Shown: positions 1 to 9,302 of the stretch, piece by piece
Layout: each line of letters begins with the position of its first letter
How positions within the stretch are numbered: the stretch's first letter is position 1
Assembly (NCBI RefSeq): GCF_937997535.1
Contig: NZ_CALKTT010000093.1
Location: 1-64,000, forward strand
Source: an uncultured Campylobacter sp.
GTDB taxonomy: Bacteria; Campylobacterota; Campylobacteria; Campylobacterales; Campylobacteraceae
Length of the DNA stretch: 64,000 nucleotides
Direction: 5' to 3'
Translations under genes and position numbers: made by a program
The notes under the pieces: model-generated
Told to the model about the DNA's origin: nothing
Seen by the model: only the letters and a program-made list of their open reading frames with translations
The model's database searches: none

Positions 1-136
1 GCTCTCCCTTAAAATCCGCGAAATTTTACCACACGCGCCTTAATCCCCACTAAATCGCACGGGCGAGGTATATAAATTTTAATTTTAAAAGCGAATTTAG
101 TGGCGCGCGCTAAGCTTTATTAAATCAATACTTCGT

Positions 137-142
137 TACAAT
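137..142 (+). promoter_or_regulatory. Putative -10 box upstream of nuoA
   Basis: TACAAT lies 31 bases before the nuoA start, with no recognisable -35 element, as is usual for Campylobacter sigma70 promoters. The rest of bases 1-172 holds no gene; it is a spacer rich in AAATTT words. This is the only evident promoter for the nuo run. Pattern match only. Confidence 0.45.
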
Positions 143-172
143 CCACATTAAATTTTAAAACCGAGGCGAAAA

Positions 173-562
173 ATGTCTAGAATTCCGCTGCAAAGCCCGT
201 ATTTCGGAATATTCGTAATGCTAATCCTAGCCTTTTGCGTCTTTTCGCTCATCGTTAAACTATCCTCTTTGGTAGGCTCGCGTTTGGCAGACAGGCGCGA
301 CGAGCGGCTAAAGGGCGAAATTTACGAAAGCGGCCCCGAGGCCGTCAAGCAGCCTAACCGAATGAACTCCCACTTTTTTTTGATAGCCGTGCTTTTCATA
401 CTTTTTGATGTCGAGATTATCTTTATGTTTCCGTGGGCGGTAAATTTTAAAATTTTAGGCGTGTTCGGGCTCGTGGAGATGGCGTTTTTCATCGTATTAT
501 TAGGCATCGGTTTCATCTACGCCTGGAAAAAAGGAGCGCTAAATTGGCAGAGCATAAGATAA
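173..562 (+). CDS. nuoA: NADH-quinone oxidoreductase subunit A
   Basis: NuoA is a small membrane subunit of respiratory complex I, at the junction of the peripheral and membrane arms. The 129-residue protein has three hydrophobic segments (about 10-32, 67-88 and 98-118). Between the first and second lies the conserved cytoplasmic loop with YESGPEAV (about 51-58) and, at the second helix, the acidic [15 protein letters not shown] signature. The ATG follows GAGGCGAAAA. It is the first gene of an uninterrupted nuo run and overlaps nuoB by 19 bases. Length and motifs are standard for the family. Confidence 0.97.
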   Translation: MSRIPLQSPYFGIFVMLILAFCVFSLIVKLSSLVGSRLADRRDERLKGEIYESGPEAVKQPNRMNSHFFLIAVLFILFDVEIIFMFPWAVNFKILGVFGLVEMAFFIVLLGIGFIYAWKKGALNWQSIR

Positions 563-1053
563 ACTACGCGCGCGAAAACGGGCTTCCCGTAGTTCTCACC
601 ACCGTCGATAAACTGATCGCGTGGGGCAGGAGCAACTCTTTGTGGGCGATGACGTACGGGCTTGCGTGCTGCGCGATCGAGATGATGGCGGCGGGCGCGG
701 GCAGATTTGACTTCGACCGCTTCGGCACGATATTTCGTGCAAGCGCTAAGCAATCGGATGTGATGATAATCGCAGGCACGCTTAGCAAAAAGCACGCCGA
801 GTTTACGCGCCGCCTATACGACGCGATGCCAGAGCCTAAATGGGTTATCAGTATGGGCAGCTGCGCCAATACCGGAGGGATGTTTAATACCTACGCTACG
901 GTGCAGGGCTGCGACCGCATAGTGCCCGTGGATATCTATCTGCCAGGATGCGCGCCGCGCCCCGAGACGCTGCAGTTTGCGATGATGGTGCTGCAAAAAA
1001 AGATCCGCACCCAAACCCCGCGCCGCGCGCAAAAGGCAAAAAGGCTGATCTGA
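544..1053 (+). CDS. nuoB: NADH-quinone oxidoreductase subunit B
   Basis: NuoB carries the terminal [4Fe-4S] cluster N2 that passes electrons to quinone. The 169-residue protein shows the expected ligands: the adjacent Cys42-Cys43 in LACCAIEMM, the Cys in MGSCANTGG and the Cys in PGCAPRPET. The start is a TTG inside the end of nuoA; no ATG lies upstream of the conserved region, so TTG is the likely initiator and translation is probably coupled to nuoA. The stop overlaps the nuoC start (TGATG). Confidence 0.96.
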   Translation: MAEHKINYARENGLPVVLTTVDKLIAWGRSNSLWAMTYGLACCAIEMMAAGAGRFDFDRFGTIFRASAKQSDVMIIAGTLSKKHAEFTRRLYDAMPEPKWVISMGSCANTGGMFNTYATVQGCDRIVPVDIYLPGCAPRPETLQFAMMVLQKKIRTQTPRRAQKAKRLI

Positions 1054-1841
1054 TGAGAAAATTTAATCCCAAAGGCGATCAGAGTAAAAAAAATTACTAC
1101 AAAGACAGATTTTTTATCCCCGAGGAAACGCAGAAGTTAGACGCAAGCGCGAGCGATTTTAAAGATGATCTGGACGCGCTTGAAGGCATTCAAATTTTAA
1201 ACTCATATGTGGAATTTAACACCCTTGTGCTCTATGTGGAGTCTGCGCAAAATTTAGCGGCGCTGCGTGCGCTTAAGGGCGCGGGATATGAAATTTTATG
1301 CGAGCTAAGCGGCGTGGATTTTACCGAGGCTCGCGGCGGTATCGAGGTTTTTTATCAGCTTTTGGACATCAAAAGGGCGCGCCGCGCGCGGCTAAAGTGC
1401 TTTGTGGCGAATGAGAGCTTTTTGCAAAGCGCTGCGGGCATCTACAAAAGCGCGAACTGGGCGGAGCGCGAGCTATACGATATGATGGGCGTTTGGATAG
1501 AGGCTCATCCGAACTTGGCGCGTCTAATAATGCCCGATGATTGGTTCGGACACCCGCTTTTAAAGTCCTATCCGCTGCAAGGAGATGAGTTTGCCAGGTG
1601 GTACGAGGTGGATAAAATTTTTGGGGTTGGTGCACGCGAACGCATCGGCGAAGAAAACCGAAATTCCGCATTCGTGGATAAAAAAGATACCTTTAACTTT
1701 ACGCGGCTCTATCACGAGAGCGGTTACGGCGAGCCGCGGCCGCAAGAGAAAATTTTACAAGAATATCAAGAAGAGGGCGGCGTGCGCTTCGTAAAACGCG
1801 CCAAACGCGGAATTTACAAGATCATTACAAAGAGAAAATAA
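1053..1841 (+). CDS. nuoC: NADH-quinone oxidoreductase subunit C
   Basis: NuoC is the 30-kDa peripheral-arm subunit that, with NuoD, forms part of the module docking on the membrane arm. The reading frame is open from 948, but the extra 35 residues are a shadow of nuoB; the ATG at 1053 overlaps the nuoB stop and gives 262 residues. The family signature is visible at [31 protein letters not shown] (split by position, residues about 133-163), followed by [13 protein letters not shown]. It shares one base with nuoD (TAATG). Confidence 0.95.
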   Translation: MRKFNPKGDQSKKNYYKDRFFIPEETQKLDASASDFKDDLDALEGIQILNSYVEFNTLVLYVESAQNLAALRALKGAGYEILCELSGVDFTEARGGIEVFYQLLDIKRARRARLKCFVANESFLQSAAGIYKSANWAERELYDMMGVWIEAHPNLARLIMPDDWFGHPLLKSYPLQGDEFARWYEVDKIFGVGARERIGEENRNSAFVDKKDTFNFTRLYHESGYGEPRPQEKILQEYQEEGGVRFVKRAKRGIYKIITKRK

Positions 1842-3067
1842 TGCAAAATCCAAGCAAGCTAAGACCGTTTTTCGAAAACATCGAGTACGAGCGCGAGGGC
1901 GCGAATATGATCTTAAATTTCGGTCCGCAGCACCCAAGCGCGCACGGCCAGCTAAAGCTAGTGCTGGAGCTTGACGGCGAGCGTATCGTGCGTGCGCGCC
2001 CGGGCGTGGGCTATATGCACCGAGGCATCGAAAAGATGGCAGAAAATATGATCTACACGGAATTCGTCCCCGTAACAGACCGCGTCGATTATGTCGCATC
2101 GGGCTCGAACAACTACGGCTTTTGCGCCGCGGTCGAGAAGCTTTGCGGCATTGAAGTGCCGCGCCGCGCGCAGATCATCCGCACGATCTTGCTGGAGCTT
2201 AATCGCATTAGCTCGCACCTTCTGTTTTTGGGCACGCACGCGCTTGATATCGGCGCGATGACGGTATTTCTCTACTGCTTTCGCTCGCGCGAATACATAC
2301 TTGATCTCATAGAGAAATACTGCGGCGCGCGCCTTACGCACAATAATATCAAAATCGGCGGCGTATTTTTGGACCTGCCTAACGGCTGGTTAGAAGAGAT
2401 GTTGAAATTTTGCGACGAATTTCCAAGCGACATTAAAGAATTTGAAGATATGCTCGATACGAATAGAATTTGGCTTATGCGAACCGAGGGCGTGGGCGTG
2501 ATCTCGCACGAAGATGCCCTTAGCTGCGGCTGTAGCGGAGTGAGCTTGCGCGCTAGCGGGCATGCGTGGGATATCCGCAAGGAAGAGCCCTATCTCATCT
2601 ACGACGAGCTTGATTTCGACGTGCCGTATGCGAGCGAGGGCGACTGTTATGCTCGATATAAGTGCTATATGGCGGAGATGCGCGAGAGCCTTAAAATTTT
2701 GCGCCAGTGCGCGAAGCACTATCCGCTGAGCGATCCGCAAATTTTAGCGATCGATCCCGCTTACGTAAATCCTAGCAAAGAGCAGATTATGACGCAAAAC
2801 TACTCGCTGATGCAGCATTTTGTGCTGGTTACGCAGGGCTTACGCCCGCCCGTGGGCGAAATTTACGCCGCGAGCGAGAGTCCTAAGGGCGAGCTTGGAT
2901 TTTATATCCGCTCGATGGGCGAAAGCCGCCCGTACCGCCTTAAGATCCGCACGCCGAGCTTTTGGCACTGCGCGGTCTATGAAGAAATTTTACCCGGGCA
3001 GTATCTTGCCGATGCAGCGGCGATCATCGGCAGCACGAATATTATCTTAGGCGAGGTAGATCGATGA
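1841..3067 (+). CDS. nuoD: NADH-quinone oxidoreductase subunit D
   Basis: NuoD is the 49-kDa subunit, related to the large subunit of NiFe hydrogenases, and lines the quinone pocket with NuoB. The 408-residue protein carries [13 protein letters not shown] near residue 26, the [12 protein letters not shown] segment and the C-terminal [17 protein letters not shown] region, ending in GEVDR as family members do. It overlaps nuoC by one base and the next gene by four (ATGA). Length is normal. Confidence 0.97.
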   Translation: MQNPSKLRPFFENIEYEREGANMILNFGPQHPSAHGQLKLVLELDGERIVRARPGVGYMHRGIEKMAENMIYTEFVPVTDRVDYVASGSNNYGFCAAVEKLCGIEVPRRAQIIRTILLELNRISSHLLFLGTHALDIGAMTVFLYCFRSREYILDLIEKYCGARLTHNNIKIGGVFLDLPNGWLEEMLKFCDEFPSDIKEFEDMLDTNRIWLMRTEGVGVISHEDALSCGCSGVSLRASGHAWDIRKEEPYLIYDELDFDVPYASEGDCYARYKCYMAEMRESLKILRQCAKHYPLSDPQILAIDPAYVNPSKEQIMTQNYSLMQHFVLVTQGLRPPVGEIYAASESPKGELGFYIRSMGESRPYRLKIRTPSFWHCAVYEEILPGQYLADAAAIIGSTNIILGEVDR

Positions 3068-3294
3068 AACGCTACGATTTGAGGCATCTGGGCGATAAAT
3101 TTTTAAACCGCATGGGCGAAATTTTAAAAAATTCCGCTCGCGGCGAGACGATGATCTTTATGTTTGAGATGGGCGATTTCAGCGCGGTTCAAAAAAGCGC
3201 AGATCTGGTGGAGGGGCTAAATTCCACGCTATTAAATTCTATCAGATACAATCAGGTCGATTGGATGATCGTCGCCAAAAAGGGGAGAGGATGA
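3064..3294 (+). CDS. Short NuoE-position protein of epsilonproteobacterial complex I
   Basis: A 76-residue protein occupying the place of nuoE. It lacks the Cys-rich thioredoxin-like [2Fe-2S] fold of NuoE; no cysteine at all is visible. In Campylobacter and Helicobacter the nuoE and nuoF slots are filled by two short unrelated proteins (Cj1575c and Cj1574c in C. jejuni), and that complex does not use NADH as the usual enzyme does; flavodoxin has been reported as electron donor in C. jejuni. The ATG overlaps nuoD and the stop overlaps the next gene, so all three are probably translationally coupled. Confidence 0.85.
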   Translation: MKRYDLRHLGDKFLNRMGEILKNSARGETMIFMFEMGDFSAVQKSADLVEGLNSTLLNSIRYNQVDWMIVAKKGRG

Positions 3295-3998
3295 AAATTT
3301 TAAATTTTGCGTCGCTGCTTAGCCTGCAAAATCCCGCGCTCGCAGAAGATTTTAAGAGCGCTGAAATTTTAAGCGTATCGCCGCTGCAAGATCCGCATCT
3401 TCCGGGCGAGCTGATAAAATGCGAGATCGGCGCGCAAAGCTTCGTGCTGGCGCTAGTCTGCGCTAGTTTTTGCGACGAGCCCTATTTTGCGGATCTGGAT
3501 CTGGAGTATCTAAGCGGCGAAAGCAGCGTGGGCGAGGAGGAGATCGAGCAGATCGCGGAGTTTTTGCAAAGCGGCTGCGACGCGATTTTGATCGACGATG
3601 CGCTTATTAAAACTCATCCCGATGCCGAAAATATCAAAGCCTTTCTATCTCTCATAGCGGCGAAGTTCGGGGTTAAAATTTTAAGCTTACGCGGTGAGCG
3701 AGCGGATTTAGGCGCGCAAGAGCGGGCAAATTTAAGCCCCCTTAAAGAGCCTGAGAATTTCGACGGCGCCGTGGTTTTCAAACACGATGCGGACGAGCGG
3801 CTCATCGGCGGAAGGTATTTTTGTATGGTCGCAAAGATCAAGGGCGGCGATCGCGTCCGCATCAAAACGCCGCACCTAAATTTGGAAAAAGAATTTATTT
3901 TGGATGAGGAGCTAAAGGGCACGATTGCGCTTTTGGGCTCGGGCGGGCAGGGCTTTGGCGGTTATAATTTCGAACTAGCCGAAATTTCTAAGGTTTAA
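3291..3998 (+). CDS. NuoF-position protein of epsilonproteobacterial complex I
   Basis: A 235-residue protein in the nuoF slot. None of the NuoF hallmarks (glycine-rich NADH/FMN site, four-Cys cluster) is visible, and it is about half the NuoF length. The C-terminal third (YFCMVAKIKGGDRVRIKTP and on) looks like a small beta-barrel. By position it corresponds to Cj1574c of C. jejuni, thought to accept electrons from reduced flavodoxin. The frame is open from 3261, but the ATG at 3291 follows GGGGAGAGG and overlaps the preceding stop, so it is preferred. Confidence 0.85.
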   Translation: MKILNFASLLSLQNPALAEDFKSAEILSVSPLQDPHLPGELIKCEIGAQSFVLALVCASFCDEPYFADLDLEYLSGESSVGEEEIEQIAEFLQSGCDAILIDDALIKTHPDAENIKAFLSLIAAKFGVKILSLRGERADLGAQERANLSPLKEPENFDGAVVFKHDADERLIGGRYFCMVAKIKGGDRVRIKTPHLNLEKEFILDEELKGTIALLGSGGQGFGGYNFELAEISKV

Positions 3999-3999
3999 A

Positions 4000-6603
4000 A
4001 TGGCAAAGATCACGATCGACGGTAAAGCTTGCGAGTGCGACGAGGGCGAGTACATCTTGCAGGTCGCGCGTCGCTGCGGCGTTTTTATCCCTGCGCTTTG
4101 TTATCTAAGCGGCGGTACGCCGACGCTCGCATGCAGGCTTTGTATGGTCGAAGCGGACGGCAAGCGCGTCTATAGCTGCAACGCCAAGGCCAAAGACGGC
4201 ATGGTCGTTTACAGCCGCAGCCCCGAGATCGACGCCGAGCGCGAAGCGATCACGCAGGTTTATTGTATCAACCATCCGATGGCGTGCGGGGTTTGCGATC
4301 AAAGCGGCGAGTGCGAACTTCAAAATTTAGCCCATCTGATGCGCACAAACACCCAAAGCTACGCTATCCGCGATACGGCGCGCGAGGTGCAGGATTGGGG
4401 TTATTTGAGCTACGATCCTAGCCTTTGCATCGTTTGCGAGCGCTGTATCACCGCCGCGAAAGACCGCCTGGGCGTAGATGCGTTTAAGCTCGTTCCGCGC
4501 GGCGGAGACGCGCCGAGTAAGGAGCAAAAGGACGCGATGCCAAAAGATGCCTACGCCGTGTGGAACAAGTTGCAAAAAAGCCTAATCGCGCGGGTAAATG
4601 AAAATGATGATTGCGTAAACTACGGCGAGAGCGCGGCGGTCTGCCCGACGGGGGCTTTGGTAGAGAGCGCGTTTAAATACGTTTCAAACGCCTGGGAGCT
4701 GCGTCAAATCCCCGCTTCCAATCCGCACAGCAGCGATTGCGAACTGCTTTATTACGAGATCAAGCGCCGCGGCATAGGCGAGCCGCGTGAAAAAATTTAT
4801 CGCGTTAGCAGCGACATAAATTTTAGCGTCCTGCATGCAGGAGCGCGCTTCGGCTGGGATTTTTCAAACGAGCGGGCGAGCAAAAACGATGCGGTTTTTA
4901 ACCGCATCGTGCGCGGCATCGAGGACGGCGAGATTAAAAATATTAAATTTAATAGCTTCATCACCAACGAAGAAGCGCGGATTTTAGAGCTTTTGCGGCA
5001 AAAATTTAAGCTCGCTCTGATTAACGATGAAGCGCTTGCGTATCAAAAATTCCTGCGCGAATTTTCTAAGCTTAGCGGCACGAAATTTTATAATGCGGAT
5101 TCACAGACGATTAAAAATAGCGATTTCATCGTAGTTTGCGGCACGTTTTTACGTAGCGACGCACCAAATCTGGGCTATGCGGTAAACAGCGCCTGCAGGC
5201 TAAATAAGGCAAGCGGGATCTATTTTCATCCGTTTTGCGACGAGGGCATTAAGGGCTTTGGCAAAAATTTTATCCATCAGCCGCACGCCGCGGGCTTGAA
5301 GGCACAGATCCTGCTTTGGGTCTTGCAAAAGTTCGGGCGCAATCTGCCTGAGTGGCTGGATGCGAAACTTGCGGCGGAATTTGAAATTTCGCGCGCCGCG
5401 GCGAAGGAAAATTTAGACGAGAAACCCGCAGATTCGCAAAATTTAGAGCGCACCCAAAATTCTGAAAATTCCGCAGGCACAAGCGGCGCAGATTCCATAA
5501 AAAATTCGGCGCAGAATTCCGAAAATCCCGCGGAAAGTAAAATTTCAAATTTCGCTCGCGCGCTGGGTCTGAACGAGCAAAAAATAGATGAAATTTTGGC
5601 TAAAAAGGAGCATTTTTCGCTCATCATCGGCGAGGATTTTATCCGCACGCCAAATAGCGCCACGCTTGCGCGTCTAGCGGGCTTGGTGCAGCGCTACACG
5701 CCGCTAAAAGTGCTAGTGGTGCCGCCGCGCACGAACAGCCTGGGCGTCGCGCTCATCTGTGAGCTTAGCGCGCAAATGAGCGCGGGCGAGACGCTAGGCT
5801 ACAATGAAGCGGGCGATATAAGCTTCGGCGTGTTGGAAGCGGATCTGGACGCGCCTAGCTTGGTGCAGCAGGAGGGCACGTTTACGAACTACGATAAGCG
5901 CGTGGTGCCTACCAATGCAGCGCTTGATTACGGCGGATACGAGCTAAACGACATCGCCTGTGCGCTTGGGGTCTGCGCGAAGCATGCGATCGGCTATACG
6001 CCTAGCTTGGGCGCGGATTTTGAGCCGATTAAATTTGACGATTTAGAAAATTTTTACGACAACGGCGGCGCAAACCACCGCGGATATGAGCTGCGAAACG
6101 AGGAGCTCTCCGCTAGCGAGGAGGAGTTTGAAATTTCGCTTTCAGCGCCGATTAGCGCGGGCGAGGGCGAAATTTTAATCTATGAGGCAAATCCGCTGCA
6201 TCAATTCAATAAATTTAGCGGCGCAAGCAGCGGGCTGGGCGAAGCGGGCGCGCTGTATCTAAGCCCCGACATCGCCGAAGCTCTGGGCGTGAGCGCAGGC
6301 GACATCGTTAAAATTTACCAAGCGGACGGCGCGGGGTATAATGAAAAAACTAGCGACGCGGGCAAAACGAGTGCCGCTAATGATAAAAGCGGTGCCGGTA
6401 ATGAAAATAGCGAAAGCGGCGCGACTGAGTTCGTAAGCTTAAACCGCGAAATCGTCGCTAGCGTAAAGATCGATCCGGGCTTTAGCGGGGCGTATCTGCC
6501 GTATTTTGATGAGAAACTGCACAGCGAGATATTTTTCAAAACCTCACGCTATGCAAGCGTAAAAATCGAGAAAATTTCAAAGGAGAGGGCAGATGAGCGA
6601 TAG
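4000..6603 (+). CDS. nuoG: NADH-quinone oxidoreductase subunit G
   Basis: NuoG is the large iron-sulfur subunit of complex I. The N-terminal ferredoxin domain has CYLSGGTPTLACRLC with a fourth Cys in YSCNAKAKDG, followed by the His-Cys3 site in HPMACGVCDQSGEC (about 86-100) and a ferredoxin-type site CIVCERC with a later CPTGAL. The molybdopterin-oxidoreductase-like domain follows. The protein has 867 residues; two low-complexity Asn/Ser/Gly-rich stretches (about 460-515 and 778-810) interrupt the conserved body. The first is dense in the hexamer RAATTY. It overlaps nuoH by 11 bases. Confidence 0.95.
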   Translation: MAKITIDGKACECDEGEYILQVARRCGVFIPALCYLSGGTPTLACRLCMVEADGKRVYSCNAKAKDGMVVYSRSPEIDAEREAITQVYCINHPMACGVCDQSGECELQNLAHLMRTNTQSYAIRDTAREVQDWGYLSYDPSLCIVCERCITAAKDRLGVDAFKLVPRGGDAPSKEQKDAMPKDAYAVWNKLQKSLIARVNENDDCVNYGESAAVCPTGALVESAFKYVSNAWELRQIPASNPHSSDCELLYYEIKRRGIGEPREKIYRVSSDINFSVLHAGARFGWDFSNERASKNDAVFNRIVRGIEDGEIKNIKFNSFITNEEARILELLRQKFKLALINDEALAYQKFLREFSKLSGTKFYNADSQTIKNSDFIVVCGTFLRSDAPNLGYAVNSACRLNKASGIYFHPFCDEGIKGFGKNFIHQPHAAGLKAQILLWVLQKFGRNLPEWLDAKLAAEFEISRAAAKENLDEKPADSQNLERTQNSENSAGTSGADSIKNSAQNSENPAESKISNFARALGLNEQKIDEILAKKEHFSLIIGEDFIRTPNSATLARLAGLVQRYTPLKVLVVPPRTNSLGVALICELSAQMSAGETLGYNEAGDISFGVLEADLDAPSLVQQEGTFTNYDKRVVPTNAALDYGGYELNDIACALGVCAKHAIGYTPSLGADFEPIKFDDLENFYDNGGANHRGYELRNEELSASEEEFEISLSAPISAGEGEILIYEANPLHQFNKFSGASSGLGEAGALYLSPDIAEALGVSAGDIVKIYQADGAGYNEKTSDAGKTSAANDKSGAGNENSESGATEFVSLNREIVASVKIDPGFSGAYLPYFDEKLHSEIFFKTSRYASVKIEKISKERADER

Positions 6604-7588
6604 TGCATTTTATTTCGTAGCTACCGTCTTAAAGACGCTCGTGATTTTAGCCGTCATCGCGCTGCTCTCGGGGCTTGCGACCTACGCCGAGCGCAAGGTG
6701 CTTGCCTTTATGCAGCGTAGGATCGGCCCCTCTATGGTCGGGCCTGCGGGGCTTTTGCAGGTGGGCGCGGATATGATAAAGCTTTTTACCAAAGAGGATG
6801 CGATCCCTGCGCGGGCGAATAAGTTTCTTTTTAAAATCGCGCCGATAATATCGGCTACGGGCGCTTTCGTGGCGCTTTCGGTAGTGCCGCTGCTGCCGGA
6901 GTTTACGATCGGCGGGCGGACGATACAGCCGATTTTAAGCGATATAAATGTGGGAATTTTATTTTTGCTCGGAGCTAGCGGTACCTGCGTTTACGGTCTG
7001 CTGATCGGAGGGCTTGCGAGCTACAATAAATGGGGCACGATAGGCGCGTTTCGTGCGTTTTTGCAGATCACCTGCTTTGAGGTGATAAACGGGCTTAGCC
7101 TGATCCCTATCGTGATGATCACGGGCTCGCTCTCGCTTATAGACATCGTAAGCGCGCAAAGCGGCGGCATCGACAAGTGGTTTATCTGGAAAGAGCCCGT
7201 CTGCTTTGCGCTCTTTCTCATCGCTGCTTTCGTCGAGTGCAACCGCACGCCTCTGTGTCTTACCGAAAACGAAACCGAGATCGTAGCGGGTGCGGGGACG
7301 GCGTATTCTGGCATGCGCTGGGGTATGTTTTTTATCGGTGAATACGCCAATATCATAACCTACTCCGTCGTTACGACGCTGCTGTTTTTGGGCGGATTCA
7401 ACGCGTTTTGGTTTATCCCCGGCGGCATTATGATGGTATTAAAATCAAGCCTCGTGTTTTTCTGCTTTCTATGGGCGCGCGCGGCGTGGCCGCATCTGCG
7501 CCCCGATCAGCTGATGGGGCTTTGCTGGAAAGTCTGCATGCCGTTAGCTCTTGCTTGCGTGCTAATTACCGCGCTAGCGATCGTTTAA
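6593..7588 (+). CDS. nuoH: NADH-quinone oxidoreductase subunit H
   Basis: NuoH is the membrane subunit that joins the quinone chamber to the proton-pumping arm. The 331-residue protein has about eight hydrophobic helices. Signatures visible are YAERKVLAFMQRRIGPSMVGP (two parts, residues about 27-47), the acidic loop LFTKEDAIPARA, and NRTPLCLTENETEIVAGAG, the second NuoH signature with its conserved glutamates. It starts inside nuoG and is followed ten bases after its stop by nuoI. Confidence 0.97.
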   Translation: MSDSAFYFVATVLKTLVILAVIALLSGLATYAERKVLAFMQRRIGPSMVGPAGLLQVGADMIKLFTKEDAIPARANKFLFKIAPIISATGAFVALSVVPLLPEFTIGGRTIQPILSDINVGILFLLGASGTCVYGLLIGGLASYNKWGTIGAFRAFLQITCFEVINGLSLIPIVMITGSLSLIDIVSAQSGGIDKWFIWKEPVCFALFLIAAFVECNRTPLCLTENETEIVAGAGTAYSGMRWGMFFIGEYANIITYSVVTTLLFLGGFNAFWFIPGGIMMVLKSSLVFFCFLWARAAWPHLRPDQLMGLCWKVCMPLALACVLITALAIV

Positions 7589-7598
7589 GGAGGGCGCG

Positions 7599-8777
7599 AT
7601 GGCAAGATACGCCCAGATCGATAAACGAGCCCCTATTAAATCCGGCGGCGATAAGTTTCGCAGATTCTTAGCCCGCACCTTTAACGGTGAGCTTTTCGTG
7701 GGGCTGTGGGTGGTGCTAAAAAATATGTTTAAGCGCGGCGGCTCGCACACGCTTCGGTATCCTATGGAAAAATTTGTTATGCCGCCTAGATACCGCGGCG
7801 TGCATAAGCTAATGCGCCTGCTTGAAAGCGGCAGCGAGCGCTGCATCGGATGTGGCTTGTGCGAGAAGATCTGCGTGGCGAACTGCATCGCGATGGAGAC
7901 CAGCCTCGGCGCCGACGGCCGCAAAAAGGTAGATAACTACTCGATAAATTTAGGGCGCTGCGTCTATTGCGGGCTTTGCGCGGACGTCTGCCCCGAGATC
8001 GCTATCGTACACGGCTGCGAATATGAGCTTGCTAGCGAACAGCGAGCCTACTACGGCTTCAAAGAGGATCTTTTGATTCGCGGCGAAAATTTATGTTTAA
8101 ACGGCGCGGCGCAGGAGTTTGCAGGCTATGGCAGCCTGGATGAAAACGCAGGCGCGCGGATCAAGGTGACGCCGAACGCTTATATAAAAAGCGACGCCGC
8201 AAGCGATGAGCTAAGCTCAAAGAGCGCGGATTCAAATTTAAAAAGCAGCGCCGCGGAAAGCTCCAAAAAAGAGGGTACCGCTAGCGATAAAATTCTATTT
8301 TCGGGCGGCGCGGGCTTAAGCGGCGAAATTTTATCCGAGCGGCAAAATACCGAACGGGCGAGCTTAAAGGAAAGCTCCGCCGCAGACGCTGAAAATTCTA
8401 AAGAGAATTCTATTGTGGGCGCTGAAAATTCTGCGCCCGATTCGCAGCGAAATTCCAAAGAAAGCTCCGCCTCGCAAAGCGCCAACGATTCCGCCGCTCA
8501 AAGTAAAAATTTTAAAGAGAATTCGATTGCGCCGCACGTCGAGAATTCCACAGGCGGTCTTGCTACGGACGGCGATTCTGGGGAAAATTCTAAAGAAAAT
8601 TCTGCCATGCAAGACGCGGGGAGTTCCGCCGCGCGAGGTAAAAAATCTAAGGCAAATTCCAAAAAGAATTCCGCCGCGGACGCTGAAAATTCTACGCTTG
8701 ATTCGGCGCGGAATTCCAAAGAAAATTCCGCCTCTCAAAGCGCAGAAGATTCCTCAGCGCAGGGGGAGGAGCAATGA
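7599..8777 (+). CDS. nuoI: NADH-quinone oxidoreductase subunit I with a long low-complexity tail
   Basis: NuoI carries the two [4Fe-4S] clusters (N6a, N6b) upstream of N2. Both sites are intact: CIGCGLCEKICVANC and CVYCGLCADVCPEIAI (about residues 84-130). The conserved protein ends near residue 190, the usual family size. It then runs on in frame for about 200 residues of Ser, Asn, Glu, Ala and Lys, with ENS, KENS and AENS units recurring, to 392 residues. The tail encodes 17 RAATTY hexamers between 8221 and 8760, against three in the first 560 bases of the gene. The stop overlaps nuoJ by four bases. The start is an ATG after AAGGAGGGCG, an unusually good ribosome site. Confidence 0.95.
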   Translation: MARYAQIDKRAPIKSGGDKFRRFLARTFNGELFVGLWVVLKNMFKRGGSHTLRYPMEKFVMPPRYRGVHKLMRLLESGSERCIGCGLCEKICVANCIAMETSLGADGRKKVDNYSINLGRCVYCGLCADVCPEIAIVHGCEYELASEQRAYYGFKEDLLIRGENLCLNGAAQEFAGYGSLDENAGARIKVTPNAYIKSDAASDELSSKSADSNLKSSAAESSKKEGTASDKILFSGGAGLSGEILSERQNTERASLKESSAADAENSKENSIVGAENSAPDSQRNSKESSASQSANDSAAQSKNFKENSIAPHVENSTGGLATDGDSGENSKENSAMQDAGSSAARGKKSKANSKKNSAADAENSTLDSARNSKENSASQSAEDSSAQGEEQ

Positions 8778-9301
8778 TACAAACGCTTGCATTTTATTTT
8801 TTCAGCGCGGTTTGCCTGGCACTTTTCGGCATCAGCGTTTTTAGCAAAAACGTCCTTTACGCCCTTAGCGCGCTGGCTGGCGGCATGGTCTTTATGAGCG
8901 GATTTTTCTTCTTGCTAGATGCGGAGTTTTTGGGCGTAGTGCAGATCATAGTCTACACTGGTGCCGTGATCGTGCTTTACGGCTTCGCGCTGATGTTTTT
9001 GGGCGCGGATAAAAACGTAAGCGAGCCGAAAAAGGGGGCAAGGCTATTTTTCGCGCTTAGCGGCGTGATAGCGTTTTTGCTCGTAATTATCGCGCTCGGC
9101 GCGGTAGTTGCGAACAACGTAGAGACGCTTAAAATTTTAAACACCGACGATACCGAGGCGCTTGGGATGATTATCTTTACGAAATATCTGGCGATTTTCG
9201 AGCTTGCAGCCGTGATGTTGCTCGTGGCGATGATCTGCGCTATCGTGCTTGCGCATAAGCAGATGGACGCGAGCCTGAGCTACGAAGAGAGCGAGGGGTA
9301 A
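8774..9301 (+). CDS. nuoJ: NADH-quinone oxidoreductase subunit J
   Basis: NuoJ is a membrane subunit with a pi-bulge helix near the E-channel of complex I. The 175-residue protein has five hydrophobic segments and the family pattern FMSGFFFLLDAEFLGVVQII followed by VYTGAVIVLYGFALMFLG. Its ATG overlaps the end of the extended nuoI (ATGA), which shows that the long nuoI frame is the one coupled to nuoJ. nuoK starts two bases after its stop. Confidence 0.96.
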   Translation: MIQTLAFYFFSAVCLALFGISVFSKNVLYALSALAGGMVFMSGFFFLLDAEFLGVVQIIVYTGAVIVLYGFALMFLGADKNVSEPKKGARLFFALSGVIAFLLVIIALGAVVANNVETLKILNTDDTEALGMIIFTKYLAIFELAAVMLLVAMICAIVLAHKQMDASLSYEESEG

Positions 9302-9302
9302 A

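Noticed and set aside
948..1052. Upstream extension of nuoC
   Set aside because: The extra 35 residues lie wholly inside nuoB in another frame and are not NuoC-like; the ATG at 1053 overlaps the nuoB stop.
8200..8770. CRISPR-like or satellite array
   Set aside because: The units vary in length and sequence and have no constant repeat or spacer; only the hexamer and Asn-Ser pairs recur.
8170..8777. Separate small gene or frameshift between nuoI and nuoJ
   Set aside because: The frame is continuous with the NuoI core, has no internal ribosome site, and ends in the ATGA overlap with nuoJ.
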